NCBI GenBank assembly: GCA_000989525.1
Contig: LBON01000001.1
Span: 72,096-136,095 of the forward strand
DNA from: a candidate division TM6 bacterium GW2011_GWF2_32_72
GTDB lineage: Bacteria; Babelota; Babeliae; Babelales; GWF2-32-72
DNA: 64,000 bases
Direction: 5' to 3'
The notes under the pieces are model-generated. The model saw nothing but the letters and a program-made list of their open reading frames with translations, ran no database searches and was not told the origin of the DNA. Shown piece after piece: positions 36,059-45,927 of the stretch. How positions within the stretch are numbered: the first letter of the stretch is position 1; each line of letters opens with the position of its first letter. The position numbers and the translations under genes were made by a program.

Positions 36059-37282
36059 ATGGCTTTATATTTTTACCAGGCTTTGTCCCGAGATGGAAGT
36101 CAAATTACAGGTACGTATGATGCAGCATCTGTCACAGATGTACGCAAATATCTTGTGGGTTTGGGATCCTTCCCTACAAAAATTGAATTAGCGTCTTCTC
36201 GTAAATCATTTATTCAGGAATTTGGGCAACTTTTTGTTGGCAGTGTGTCTATAAAAGATAAATTAGTTTTTACAAAACAACTTTCCGTTTTATTAAAAGC
36301 GGGTGTTCCTTTGCTTCAATCTTTAGAGTTACTTTCAGATCAATTTAAGGGCCGCTTTCATCAAATACTTGTGGAGCTTAAGGACTTTGTTAAAGAAGGT
36401 AAGTCTTTGGCTGATGGTATGAGTAGGTATCCAGATGTTTTTGATGGGATTTATGTTCAATTAGTGAGGGCTGGTGAAGCTAGTGGCCAGCTTGAAATGA
36501 TTCTTGAGCGACTTGTTGGCTTTATGGAAAAAAGTGAAGAATTTAAATCTAAAGTTCGTGGTGCATTAATTTATCCTGTAACTCAGCTTGTTATTATTTT
36601 TGCAGCGGCCCTTGGAATATTAGTTTTTATTGTGCCTAAATTAAAAGATGCGCTCTTGCAAATGACAAAGGATAAAGATATACCTTGGTACACACAAATT
36701 GTATTTGATTTATCAGATGGTATTCGCAATTATTGGTGGATGTTTTTAATTGGATTAGCGGTGGTAGTAATTGCGTTTGCATATTGGAAGTCTACTGTAA
36801 CTGGTCAGTTAAGATGGGACAAATTAAAATTAAAACTTCCTCTTATTAAAGTTTTTACACGTCAGGGTGCAATTGTTCGTTTTTGTCAAACTCTTGGAAT
36901 GCTTTTGAACTCAGGTGTTAATCTTTCTGAATCTTTGGATATTGTTGTGAAGGTTGTGGATAACAAAGTTCTTTCATTAACTTTAGAGGAGGCGCGAGAC
37001 AAAATTTTAAAACAAGGTAAAATAGCCCAGTATTTGAATCAAACTAATATTTTTCCTACTATGGCTATTTATATGATAAGCACTGGTGAGCAAAGTGGTG
37101 AATTAGGTGGGATGTTAAATGAAGTTGGGGAAATTTATGGTAGAGAATTAAATGAACTGGCTGATAATCTTACAAAGACTTTAGAACCATTAATGATTGT
37201 TGTAATGGCTATAGTAGTTGGTGGAATTGTTGGTGCAGTTTTGATTCCAATATTGATGGCAAGTCAAAATATTCAAATGTAA
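36059..37282 (+). CDS. gspF: Type II secretion inner-membrane platform protein GspF
   Basis: Polytopic platform protein that works with the GspE ATPase to assemble the pseudopilus. Two T2SSF repeats are visible: FTKQLSVLLKAGVPLLQSLELL (near 75) with VRAGEASGQLEMILERLVGF, and RFCQTLGMLLNSGVNLSESLDIV with MISTGEQSGELGGMLNEVG. Three membrane helices. 407 residues, complete. First gene of the gspF-G-H-I-J-K run. gspE, usually adjacent, is not in the window. PilC of type IV pili is a close relative. Confidence 0.94.
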   Translation: MALYFYQALSRDGSQITGTYDAASVTDVRKYLVGLGSFPTKIELASSRKSFIQEFGQLFVGSVSIKDKLVFTKQLSVLLKAGVPLLQSLELLSDQFKGRFHQILVELKDFVKEGKSLADGMSRYPDVFDGIYVQLVRAGEASGQLEMILERLVGFMEKSEEFKSKVRGALIYPVTQLVIIFAAALGILVFIVPKLKDALLQMTKDKDIPWYTQIVFDLSDGIRNYWWMFLIGLAVVVIAFAYWKSTVTGQLRWDKLKLKLPLIKVFTRQGAIVRFCQTLGMLLNSGVNLSESLDIVVKVVDNKVLSLTLEEARDKILKQGKIAQYLNQTNIFPTMAIYMISTGEQSGELGGMLNEVGEIYGRELNELADNLTKTLEPLMIVVMAIVVGGIVGAVLIPILMASQNIQM

Positions 37283-37300
37283 TAATTTTAAGGAGTTTTT

Positions 37301-37675
37301 ATGGTTACATCAAAAAATGGATTCAGTTTAGTTGAATTCATGATTTATTCAGTTATAGTTGCTTTCCTTATTGTGGGTGTTTTTACTATGTATAAAAAGA
37401 TCCAAACAACAATGAAATCTAGTCAAGCTGATACAGAGATAGGGATGCTTAAGGCTAATATAGAAAATTATAAGGCTCGTATGGGAAAATATCCTTCAAG
37501 CTTGGATGATCTTGTTAAAATACCTTCTGATCCAGCATTGAGAGATAAGTATCCAACTGGCGGTTTTTTGCCAGGAGAAAAAGAAGCTCCTAAAGATCCT
37601 TGGGGTAATGAATATAGATATAAAAATTTGGGAAAAACTTTTATGCTTGAATCAACTGCTGGGCAGGAAGAGTAA
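37301..37675 (+). CDS. gspG: Major pseudopilin GspG
   Basis: Main subunit of the type II secretion pseudopilus. Prepilin peptidase site G8-FSLVE with Glu at +5, then a hydrophobic helix. The C-terminal GspG signature follows, with MGKYPSSLDDLVK and APKDPWGNEYRYK. 124 residues, slightly short. Ribosome site AAGGAG lies 5 bases before the ATG. Its stop codon abuts the gspH start (TAA then ATG). Confidence 0.93.
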   Translation: MVTSKNGFSLVEFMIYSVIVAFLIVGVFTMYKKIQTTMKSSQADTEIGMLKANIENYKARMGKYPSSLDDLVKIPSDPALRDKYPTGGFLPGEKEAPKDPWGNEYRYKNLGKTFMLESTAGQEE

Positions 37676-38203
37676 ATGCCTAAATTAGGTTTTTCTTTAG
37701 TTGAATTAATTTTAGTCATCGCCCTTGTTGGGGCGATGATGATTTTTGTGACAAGGTTTTTTTGGTTAAGAGACCCTGATGCGCCAAGAAAGCAATTTGT
37801 AGTTGATTTAAATGGACTTGTGCAAAGTTGTTGGTCTGATGCACTTGAAACTGGTAAGTTGCATCGTGTTTATTTTGATTTGAAAAAAAAACAGATTCGA
37901 GCTGAAATAGAGGTTGAAAAATCTAAAAAAGAGGGCGGTGAATCTAAATTTAACATCCAACAAGGCGGGAAGTCATTAATAACATGGCCATCAAATTATG
38001 TGATTAAAGATTTTTTTGTGTCTGACCAAAATGAATCTAAAAATATAGATAAGCTTGAAAGTATATTTTTTTATATAACATCTGATGGTACTCAAGATGT
38101 AATTATTAATGTTGCAAATGAAGAAGATGGTATGACCATGGGTCTTGTTTTAAACCCTTTTGCTATGCAGTTCAAAGATTATGGAAACTTTAAAAAACCA
38201 TAG
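37676..38203 (+). CDS. gspH: Minor pseudopilin GspH
   Basis: Pseudopilus tip-region subunit. Prepilin motif G5-FSLVELILV with Glu at +5 and a hydrophobic helix to about 27, then a beta-rich globular part with a Lys/Glu-rich loop (EIEVEKSKKEGG). 175 residues. It begins immediately after gspG and overlaps the start of gspI by 23 bases. The H designation rests on order in the operon and size. Confidence 0.85.
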   Translation: MPKLGFSLVELILVIALVGAMMIFVTRFFWLRDPDAPRKQFVVDLNGLVQSCWSDALETGKLHRVYFDLKKKQIRAEIEVEKSKKEGGESKFNIQQGGKSLITWPSNYVIKDFFVSDQNESKNIDKLESIFFYITSDGTQDVIINVANEEDGMTMGLVLNPFAMQFKDYGNFKKP

Positions 38204-38654
38204 TGCAAAATCCGGTTTTATGTTGATGGAGGTTTTGTTTGCGGTTGTTATTTTTGGCACTGTATTTACTCTTTTGCTACGCAATCAGATGAATTTAACT
38301 ATCAATGTTTATAGAACTTCAGCAATTCGATCTCGTTTATTTCAGGTTAAAGATTTGTTGGTTAGAGCGTCCTCAGATGTAAATATGTATGATAAGAAAA
38401 AATATACAAAAGAAGTTAATTTTCCAGATACAGTTTTAACTTATAGTTTGGATAAAATTCAAAAATCTTCTTCTTTAAAAAGTTTTAAAAACCTTTTCAT
38501 TCAAAAAGTTGTTGGAAAGTCTTCAGAGGGCTCTGAATCTTTAGTTACTTTGTTTTATAAAATGGAAAAAAAGAAAAAAGAGCCAGAAAAAACTTCTTTA
38601 AACCAGTCTGGTAAAAAACTTTCAGAGCGACAGAAGCCTGAGGTAGCCCAATGA
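38181..38654 (+). CDS. gspI: Minor pseudopilin GspI
   Basis: Prepilin motif GFMLMEVLFAVVIFG with Glu at +5 about 12 residues from the N-terminus, followed by a globular region and a Lys-rich tail. The ATG at 38181 is preferred; a TTG 21 bases upstream is also in frame but would add an atypical leader. It overlaps gspH by 23 bases and shares ATGA with gspJ. About 157 residues. GspV/PilV-type naming is the alternative. Confidence 0.85.
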   Translation: METLKNHSAKSGFMLMEVLFAVVIFGTVFTLLLRNQMNLTINVYRTSAIRSRLFQVKDLLVRASSDVNMYDKKKYTKEVNFPDTVLTYSLDKIQKSSSLKSFKNLFIQKVVGKSSEGSESLVTLFYKMEKKKKEPEKTSLNQSGKKLSERQKPEVAQ

Positions 38655-39895
38655 AGTTTATAAAACCTGGTACATCAATGGTTGAAGCCATGTTGGCTAT
38701 AGCAATTTCGGCTATGTTGGCAATTGCTATTTTTAGAGCTTTTTCAAATATTAAAGATGCCTCTATGATGCTGGGAAAGGCAATTGATTTTGATATGAGT
38801 GCATTAATTTTGCAAAATCAGTTGGATAAAGATATAGCCGGAGTTTTTGTTCCATTTATTTCTGGCCCAGAAGTAAATGATGAGAAAAAAAATTCTAAAA
38901 ATAAAATTCAAAGTGATGATCAAACTAGAGTGGATAAATCAAAGGAATCAGATGGTGATGATAAAAAGCCGTCAAAAGATTTAGAGGGTAAAGATAAAAA
39001 AGAGTCTGTTGAGGGTAGCAAAAAATCTAAAGAAGATGAGAAAGATAAAGTTAAGCCCTTGGAAAAAATATTTTTTTCAGAAAAATCAGATAATAATATT
39101 GGGGTTTTAACATTTATTTCAAGTAATCCATTGCAAGTATTTACTGCCATTGGAAAAGAAAAAATTTTTGGAAAACCAAAACCTAGAATTGTGCGGGTTT
39201 ATTATTGGTTAGAAAAAAGCGATGATGTTTTGGGTGCCAAAAAATTAATGCGTGGTGAATCGGTTGATTTAAATTATGTTGATCCAACAAAAAAAACTAA
39301 AAATATTCGAGCTTTCACTATAGTAGATGGTGTGAAAGAGCTTTCTTTTGAATACACATATGTTGAAGTAAAAAAAGAAAAAACAACTAAAAAAATAGAT
39401 GAATCTATAGAAGAAACAGAAAAAGCAAAGATACAAAAAACAACCATGGAAGAAACAACTAAGACGCAAAAAACATTTAAACAAACAGATGTATGGCATT
39501 ATGATGAAGGCAAACAACAAAAAGAAGACTTGCCTGCACTTCCCGAATTAGTTGCTGCAAAAATTAGGTTTATTAATGATATTGGTGAAGAGCAGACATT
39601 TGATTTTAGTTTTAAAATTTATGTTCCAGAACCAGATGTTGTCGCCCCAAGTATTAAAAAAAGAATGCAAACAGCTTTTAATTTTAACGAAATAAAACAA
39701 GAGCTTGCTAAAAGAATTGGTCCGCCTGTGCGTAAGCTTAATATAGCCACAAATGCAAACGGAGTAAGGGTTGTTCAATTTGCCCCTACCAATTCTTCAG
39801 GGCCAAGTGAACGTTTAAATAGTAGGTTAAAAATGTTAGATGATACTCTTTTAAAATCGCGACAATCAAGGGTGAATGAGGTGAAGAATGCTTAA
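38651..39895 (+). CDS. gspJ: Minor pseudopilin GspJ with long charged insertions
   Basis: Prepilin motif G7-TSMVEAMLAIAIS with Glu at +5. The conserved GspJ-like beta domain is split by two low-complexity inserts: residues 75-138 (Lys/Asp/Glu/Ser) and about 241-278 (Lys/Glu/Thr). These make the protein 414 residues, about twice the usual GspJ. Conserved-looking parts lie between and after the inserts (IVRVYYWLEKSDD, FTIVDGVKELSFEYTYVE, ELVAAKIRFIND). Start overlaps gspI (ATGA) and end overlaps gspK by 8 bases. The inserts are probably disordered. Confidence 0.85.
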   Translation: MKFIKPGTSMVEAMLAIAISAMLAIAIFRAFSNIKDASMMLGKAIDFDMSALILQNQLDKDIAGVFVPFISGPEVNDEKKNSKNKIQSDDQTRVDKSKESDGDDKKPSKDLEGKDKKESVEGSKKSKEDEKDKVKPLEKIFFSEKSDNNIGVLTFISSNPLQVFTAIGKEKIFGKPKPRIVRVYYWLEKSDDVLGAKKLMRGESVDLNYVDPTKKTKNIRAFTIVDGVKELSFEYTYVEVKKEKTTKKIDESIEETEKAKIQKTTMEETTKTQKTFKQTDVWHYDEGKQQKEDLPALPELVAAKIRFINDIGEEQTFDFSFKIYVPEPDVVAPSIKKRMQTAFNFNEIKQELAKRIGPPVRKLNIATNANGVRVVQFAPTNSSGPSERLNSRLKMLDDTLLKSRQSRVNEVKNA

Positions 39896-40967
39896 GCGTC
39901 AATCAAAGCCTGGATATACTCTTATGTTGACCATGATTTCCATTATGGCTTTAATTGCGGTATTTGTTTTTATTTCTAGCCGCGCAACGAATTATTTTAG
40001 AACCTCGGGTGCTTTAATGGATAAAGAACAGGCTAAATTGTTGGCCCTTGGTGGACTGCAAATTGCATTTGCTCAGTTAAATCAAGATGTTGAAAAGAAA
40101 GCAGAAAAAGAAGAAAAGGGTATGCCAACTGATGTTGAAGGTAAAAAGTTAAAAGAACTTTTGCCTATTTTGAATCGGTGGCAAGAATTTCCATTAACAT
40201 ATAAAGCAGATGGGGTTGATGGGGAAATAAAAATTTGCATTTGCTGTGAAAATGGAAAAATCGATATTAATAGTATTTATGATTTTAAAAAACATAAATT
40301 TGTAGATGAACCTGATAAAAAATCTGATAAGCAGGGGGAAAATCAAAAAACACAGGAAAAAGAAAAATTTACTATTCGTAAAAGTTTAGAAACTCTTTTT
40401 AAGAACCTTTCTACAAAGGTTGGAGGAAAAGATTTATTTGCTTCTTTTGAAAAATTTCTAAAAGAACGTAAATACAGGTTAAATGATGTTACAGAGTTGT
40501 TTGAAATGCCTGAATTTATGGTTTTTAAGGATAAAATATTTTATAATCCAGACTCTAAAGATGTTGCACTTAATGATGTTTTTACAACTTGGAGTGTAGA
40601 CCAAAAAATTCAGCCTTGGGTTCTTTCTCATTCATTAGTTAATTTGTTTGGTCTTTCTGAGATACAGGTCTCTAAGGATGGAATATTGCAAAAAAATGTT
40701 GAAAAAGCTTTGGGCTCATTTAAGCGAAATGCCAACTGGCAGCAGGATTGGGACAAAAGTTTAAAAGAAGTTTACGGAAAAGATTATAAAACTCTTTCTA
40801 AAGATTTTGGAGGTTGGTTAAACTCTCAATTTGAAGTTAACCTGTTTTCTGTGATATCTTGGGGAAAGTTTAGGAATATGACTCAGAAATTATGTGCTAT
40901 AATAGAAAAATCTGACGATAAACAAAGTGATACAGGATTTAGAATTTTAAAGTTGTATTGGCTTTAA
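39888..40967 (+). CDS. gspK: Minor pseudopilin GspK-like protein
   Basis: Prepilin-like N-terminus G9-YTLMLTMISIMALIAVFVFIS. As in known GspK proteins, the +5 residue is not Glu (Leu here). The region after the helix (LLALGGLQIAFAQLNQD) and the long alpha-helical part with LNDVTELFEMPEFM fit the GspK saddle domain. 359 residues with a Lys/Gln-rich insert around 140-160. Last gene of the pseudopilin run, followed 24 bases later by the MCE gene. Confidence 0.85.
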   Translation: MLKRQSKPGYTLMLTMISIMALIAVFVFISSRATNYFRTSGALMDKEQAKLLALGGLQIAFAQLNQDVEKKAEKEEKGMPTDVEGKKLKELLPILNRWQEFPLTYKADGVDGEIKICICCENGKIDINSIYDFKKHKFVDEPDKKSDKQGENQKTQEKEKFTIRKSLETLFKNLSTKVGGKDLFASFEKFLKERKYRLNDVTELFEMPEFMVFKDKIFYNPDSKDVALNDVFTTWSVDQKIQPWVLSHSLVNLFGLSEIQVSKDGILQKNVEKALGSFKRNANWQQDWDKSLKEVYGKDYKTLSKDFGGWLNSQFEVNLFSVISWGKFRNMTQKLCAIIEKSDDKQSDTGFRILKLYWL

Positions 40968-40991
40968 ATTTTATTTGAGAAGGATTTGATT

Positions 40992-42641
40992 TTGGAAATT
41001 AAAACTGAGACTAAAGTTGGTCTGTTTATATTAGTTGCGATATCTATATTTGTTTACATGGGTTTTTCTATTGGGGCATTTCGCTTTGATAGGACTGGTT
41101 ATAGTAAATATTATGTTAATTTTACAAATGTATCTGGCCTTTCTAGGAAGGCCGAAGTAAAAATAGCTGGTGTTGATGTTGGCTGGTTAGAAGATTTTGA
41201 ATTAACAGAAATTGATAATATGGCTAAGGTCACATTGATGATTAAAAAAGGATACGTACTTCATAAAGATGCGTATGCAACAATAAAACAGGATGGGCTT
41301 CTTGGAACAAAATATATTGAAGTATGTCCTGGTGATCCATTATTACCAAAATTAGATCGCGGTGCAACGTTGACTCGTCCAAGTGTGTCGCAAGTTTCTT
41401 TTGATGATGCATTACAGAATTTTAAAAAGATTGTGGATAATGTAGAAGAAGTTACTGGGACATTGAGAGAAGCTATGGCTGGTCCTGATGGCAAAGCCCA
41501 ACTTAAGGAAACATTTAATTCTATGAATGAGGCGTCCAGAAGACTTGCTTCTTTTGCTGAAACCATGGATAGAACAGTTTCTCGTAATGAAGAAAGTATC
41601 TCTGAAATGGTTGGAGACTTTAAAGAATTTGCAAGAGAGGCCAGAGAAAAACTCATTCCAATTGGAAAAGATGTTAATCGTGTTGCAGACAAGCTTGATT
41701 CTGAAGTTTTACCTGCATTTCAAGATAGCATGAACACCGTTGCCAGTGTGTTTGATAGAGATTTTGATAGGGTTGCTACCAAATTGGAAAAAACAGCAGG
41801 ATCCTTTGAGGGTGCGGCCGTTGAAGCAAGAGATGGATTTAAAAACATTGGTAATGTGGCCGGAAAAATTGATGATGGCAAAGGTGTTTTGGGTGGCTTG
41901 GTTAATGATGATCAAACATACAAAGATCTTAAATTTGCTATTAGTGGTTTGAAAAATTATTTTGCAAAAATTGATGACATGAGTTTGATAATCGATTCAC
42001 ACTTTGAATCGATGTCGCGTGTAACTAAAGATTATAATGAAAAAGATTCTAAAGGTTATTTCGAATTAAAGATTTATCCAAATGATGATCATTTCTATAT
42101 GATACAATTGGTTACTTCTGAAAAAGGTTTCATCGATAGAAAAGAAAAACGATTGAAGTGGGAAGATAATTGCGGCGATGAAATTTATTACGATAAAGAA
42201 AAATTTGATAAGTACAGGGATACAATTAGGTTTGCTCCAATAACCAAGAAGGCAACAAGGCACCGTGATTCGCTAAGAGTTGGTGCGCAGATGGGTAAAA
42301 TTTTTGGCTCATGGGGTTTCCGCGCAGGTTTGATAGACAATACTTTTGGTGTTGGTGTGGATTATGACATTCCATTCCCAAGTGAAAAATTGCGTTGGAT
42401 TACGTCTTTAGAAGCGTATGATTTTAGAGGTAGAAATCTTTGGGATGAGCGTATTACGCACTTGAAGTGGTTAAATAAAATTTATTTCTTGAGGAATGTT
42501 TATTTTGCGTTTGGTGCCGATAACTTTATTAGCAAGAAAGATGCTTCGGGATATTGGGGTGCTGGAATTAGATTTGAGGACGATGATTTAAAATATATCT
42601 TGTCCAAGGTCGGATTTACAGGCATGGGTAGTTCGAATTGA
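40992..42641 (+). CDS. MCE/MlaD-family lipid transport protein with C-terminal barrel-like region
   Basis: Periplasm-facing lipid-binding protein of an ABC lipid transporter (Mla type). N-terminal helix (7-25), then an MCE domain (about 35-115: VSGLSRKAEVKIAGVDVGWL, IKQDGLLGTKYIEV). A long helical region (about 130-330) is followed by a strand-rich, aromatic C-terminal part (about 345-549: DSLRVGAQMGKIFGSWGFRAG, VGVDYDIPFPS) like an outer-membrane barrel or beta-domain. It could thus bridge both membranes. TTG at 40992 is chosen because GAGAAGGA lies at the right distance; the in-frame TTG 6 bases earlier is too close to it. mlaE and mlaF are not adjacent. Confidence 0.88.
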   Translation: MEIKTETKVGLFILVAISIFVYMGFSIGAFRFDRTGYSKYYVNFTNVSGLSRKAEVKIAGVDVGWLEDFELTEIDNMAKVTLMIKKGYVLHKDAYATIKQDGLLGTKYIEVCPGDPLLPKLDRGATLTRPSVSQVSFDDALQNFKKIVDNVEEVTGTLREAMAGPDGKAQLKETFNSMNEASRRLASFAETMDRTVSRNEESISEMVGDFKEFAREAREKLIPIGKDVNRVADKLDSEVLPAFQDSMNTVASVFDRDFDRVATKLEKTAGSFEGAAVEARDGFKNIGNVAGKIDDGKGVLGGLVNDDQTYKDLKFAISGLKNYFAKIDDMSLIIDSHFESMSRVTKDYNEKDSKGYFELKIYPNDDHFYMIQLVTSEKGFIDRKEKRLKWEDNCGDEIYYDKEKFDKYRDTIRFAPITKKATRHRDSLRVGAQMGKIFGSWGFRAGLIDNTFGVGVDYDIPFPSEKLRWITSLEAYDFRGRNLWDERITHLKWLNKIYFLRNVYFAFGADNFISKKDASGYWGAGIRFEDDDLKYILSKVGFTGMGSSN

Positions 42642-42664
42642 TTATAAAGCGAATCTTTTGTTAA

Positions 42665-44367
<1,703 letters not shown>

Positions 44368-44385
44368 GTTTTTTGGGGAGTAGGG

Positions 44386-45813
44386 ATGTCTAGCAAATTT
44401 TGTTTGCATCTGTTTTTGTCGTTAAATCCATTAAGTTTATTTTTTTTTCAGCAGGCGTCCAGTAATGGGTTGTTACGTAAAAGTGATCAACTTAGTAAAT
44501 CTAGAGATGATTTATCTTTTCTTTATTTAAATAATCAAGATTTTCAAGAAGTTTTTTTGAAAAAGGTTGATGATTTTATTGAATCAAAAGATTATGACAA
44601 ATTAATCAAGTGTCTTAATGAAAATTTATCATTTGTAAGCTCAGAAAATTTTGAAGAAGAATCGAACTTTAGATCTCTTAAATTAGCTGTCAAAAAGAAG
44701 GATGTTACAGTCATAAACATTTTATTAAAGCATTTTAATAATGTGTCTAAAAAGGTTAAACAAAGAGAACAATGGTGTGAGGTTTCCTGTGATGAAGACA
44801 ATCTAAAAGAATCAAAATTTGATGATGATATTTGGAGATTAACGTGCGCAGTGCGCGCTCATGATTATGTACAAATGGAAAGAATATTGTCTTATCACAC
44901 GCTAGACTTTAATAAAGTAGATTTAAATGGTTATTCAGCTTTGGCGGTAACGTTGGCGTTGCGAGATGCTACGGCTGTTATTATTTTATTATCTTATGGT
45001 CATCCTTGTGCTGTTCCTGTGAATGTTCTTGCGCAATATATGAATAAATATTGTTGTTGGAAGTTTTTGGAAAATTATGTTGATTTTTTGAATAAATTAA
45101 TGGATGATTTTGATCGATTAAATGAGAGTTTAGAAAAAAAAAGAGATCTTGAACAAATAAATAGTTGTATTTCAAAAATTCGAAAAAAAGATTTTCAAAT
45201 AATGAATTTGATAAAAATGGATTTTGATTTAAATATACGTGATAAACAGGGGATGACGACTTTGGAAAAAGCTATTTGTTCTGTAAATATAGGTGCACTT
45301 TTCTTTTTGATTCTTAAGAATGATGTAGATTCAAATGTTTCCAAGATTCGATTGAAAGAGCTTTTAATAAATATGGATCAAAAAAAATTGAACGATTTTT
45401 TTTGGATTTTACAAAAAAATAAAATGCGTCGGCCCTTGTGGGAAAAAAGAGGTCCAAAAAAAATTGATTTAATTTGCGACCCTACGGATAACAATGATAT
45501 TTGTCAGGACATATTAGAAGAATTTGATGCCATTAAATTTGATTTATTATGTGACGCTGTTGAAAAAGATGATATTGAAAAATTAACTTTTTTATTGAAA
45601 ATTGGTGATTTTTCTAAAATGGATATTTCAACAATATGTCTAAATAATTGTTCTGATCCAGTTAAAAGTTGTTTCAAATCGTATGAAAATAAAGCCATAG
45701 GGTTTGATTTGGACGAAGAAGATTGGCGGTCAAAGATATCAGCACAGGGAGCTAGCCTTTCAGTAGATGGTAGAAGTTGGTTAAAAATTGATGAATTTGA
45801 TCCGTTTAAATAA
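44386..45813 (+). CDS. Ankyrin-repeat-like protein with hydrophobic N-terminus
   Basis: 475 residues. A signal-like hydrophobic start (5-22) precedes helical repeats. Ankyrin-like units are visible near residues 85-112 (FRSLKLAVKKKDVTVINILLKHF), 158-205 (DLNGYSALAVTLALRDATAVIILLSYG) and 284-312 (IRDKQGMTTLEKAICSVNIGALFFLIL). The other repeats are degenerate. The central part is coiled-coil-like. Such proteins mediate protein-protein contacts and are common effectors in intracellular bacteria, but secretion to a host is only an inference. It starts 18 bases after atpC. Confidence 0.7.
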   Translation: MSSKFCLHLFLSLNPLSLFFFQQASSNGLLRKSDQLSKSRDDLSFLYLNNQDFQEVFLKKVDDFIESKDYDKLIKCLNENLSFVSSENFEEESNFRSLKLAVKKKDVTVINILLKHFNNVSKKVKQREQWCEVSCDEDNLKESKFDDDIWRLTCAVRAHDYVQMERILSYHTLDFNKVDLNGYSALAVTLALRDATAVIILLSYGHPCAVPVNVLAQYMNKYCCWKFLENYVDFLNKLMDDFDRLNESLEKKRDLEQINSCISKIRKKDFQIMNLIKMDFDLNIRDKQGMTTLEKAICSVNIGALFFLILKNDVDSNVSKIRLKELLINMDQKKLNDFFWILQKNKMRRPLWEKRGPKKIDLICDPTDNNDICQDILEEFDAIKFDLLCDAVEKDDIEKLTFLLKIGDFSKMDISTICLNNCSDPVKSCFKSYENKAIGFDLDEEDWRSKISAQGASLSVDGRSWLKIDEFDPFK

Positions 45814-45927
45814 TTAAACTGAAAACATAGTATCGAATTAAAAACAATTTTTTAATTTTTCAATGTCTTGTTTATTAATATAGTTTTTTGTAAACCTGAA
45901 TAAAGTTTAAACATACAGGAGAGTTGT

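Noticed and set aside
41261-41692. 143-codon open frame on the minus strand
   Set aside because: Complement of the MCE gene's helical region; the Ser/Leu-rich translation is typical of an antisense shadow.
45814-45927. Possible promoter or small gene between the ankyrin-like and HerA-type genes
   Set aside because: Only AT-rich sequence; no hairpin, no frame with a start signal other than the herA ribosome site.
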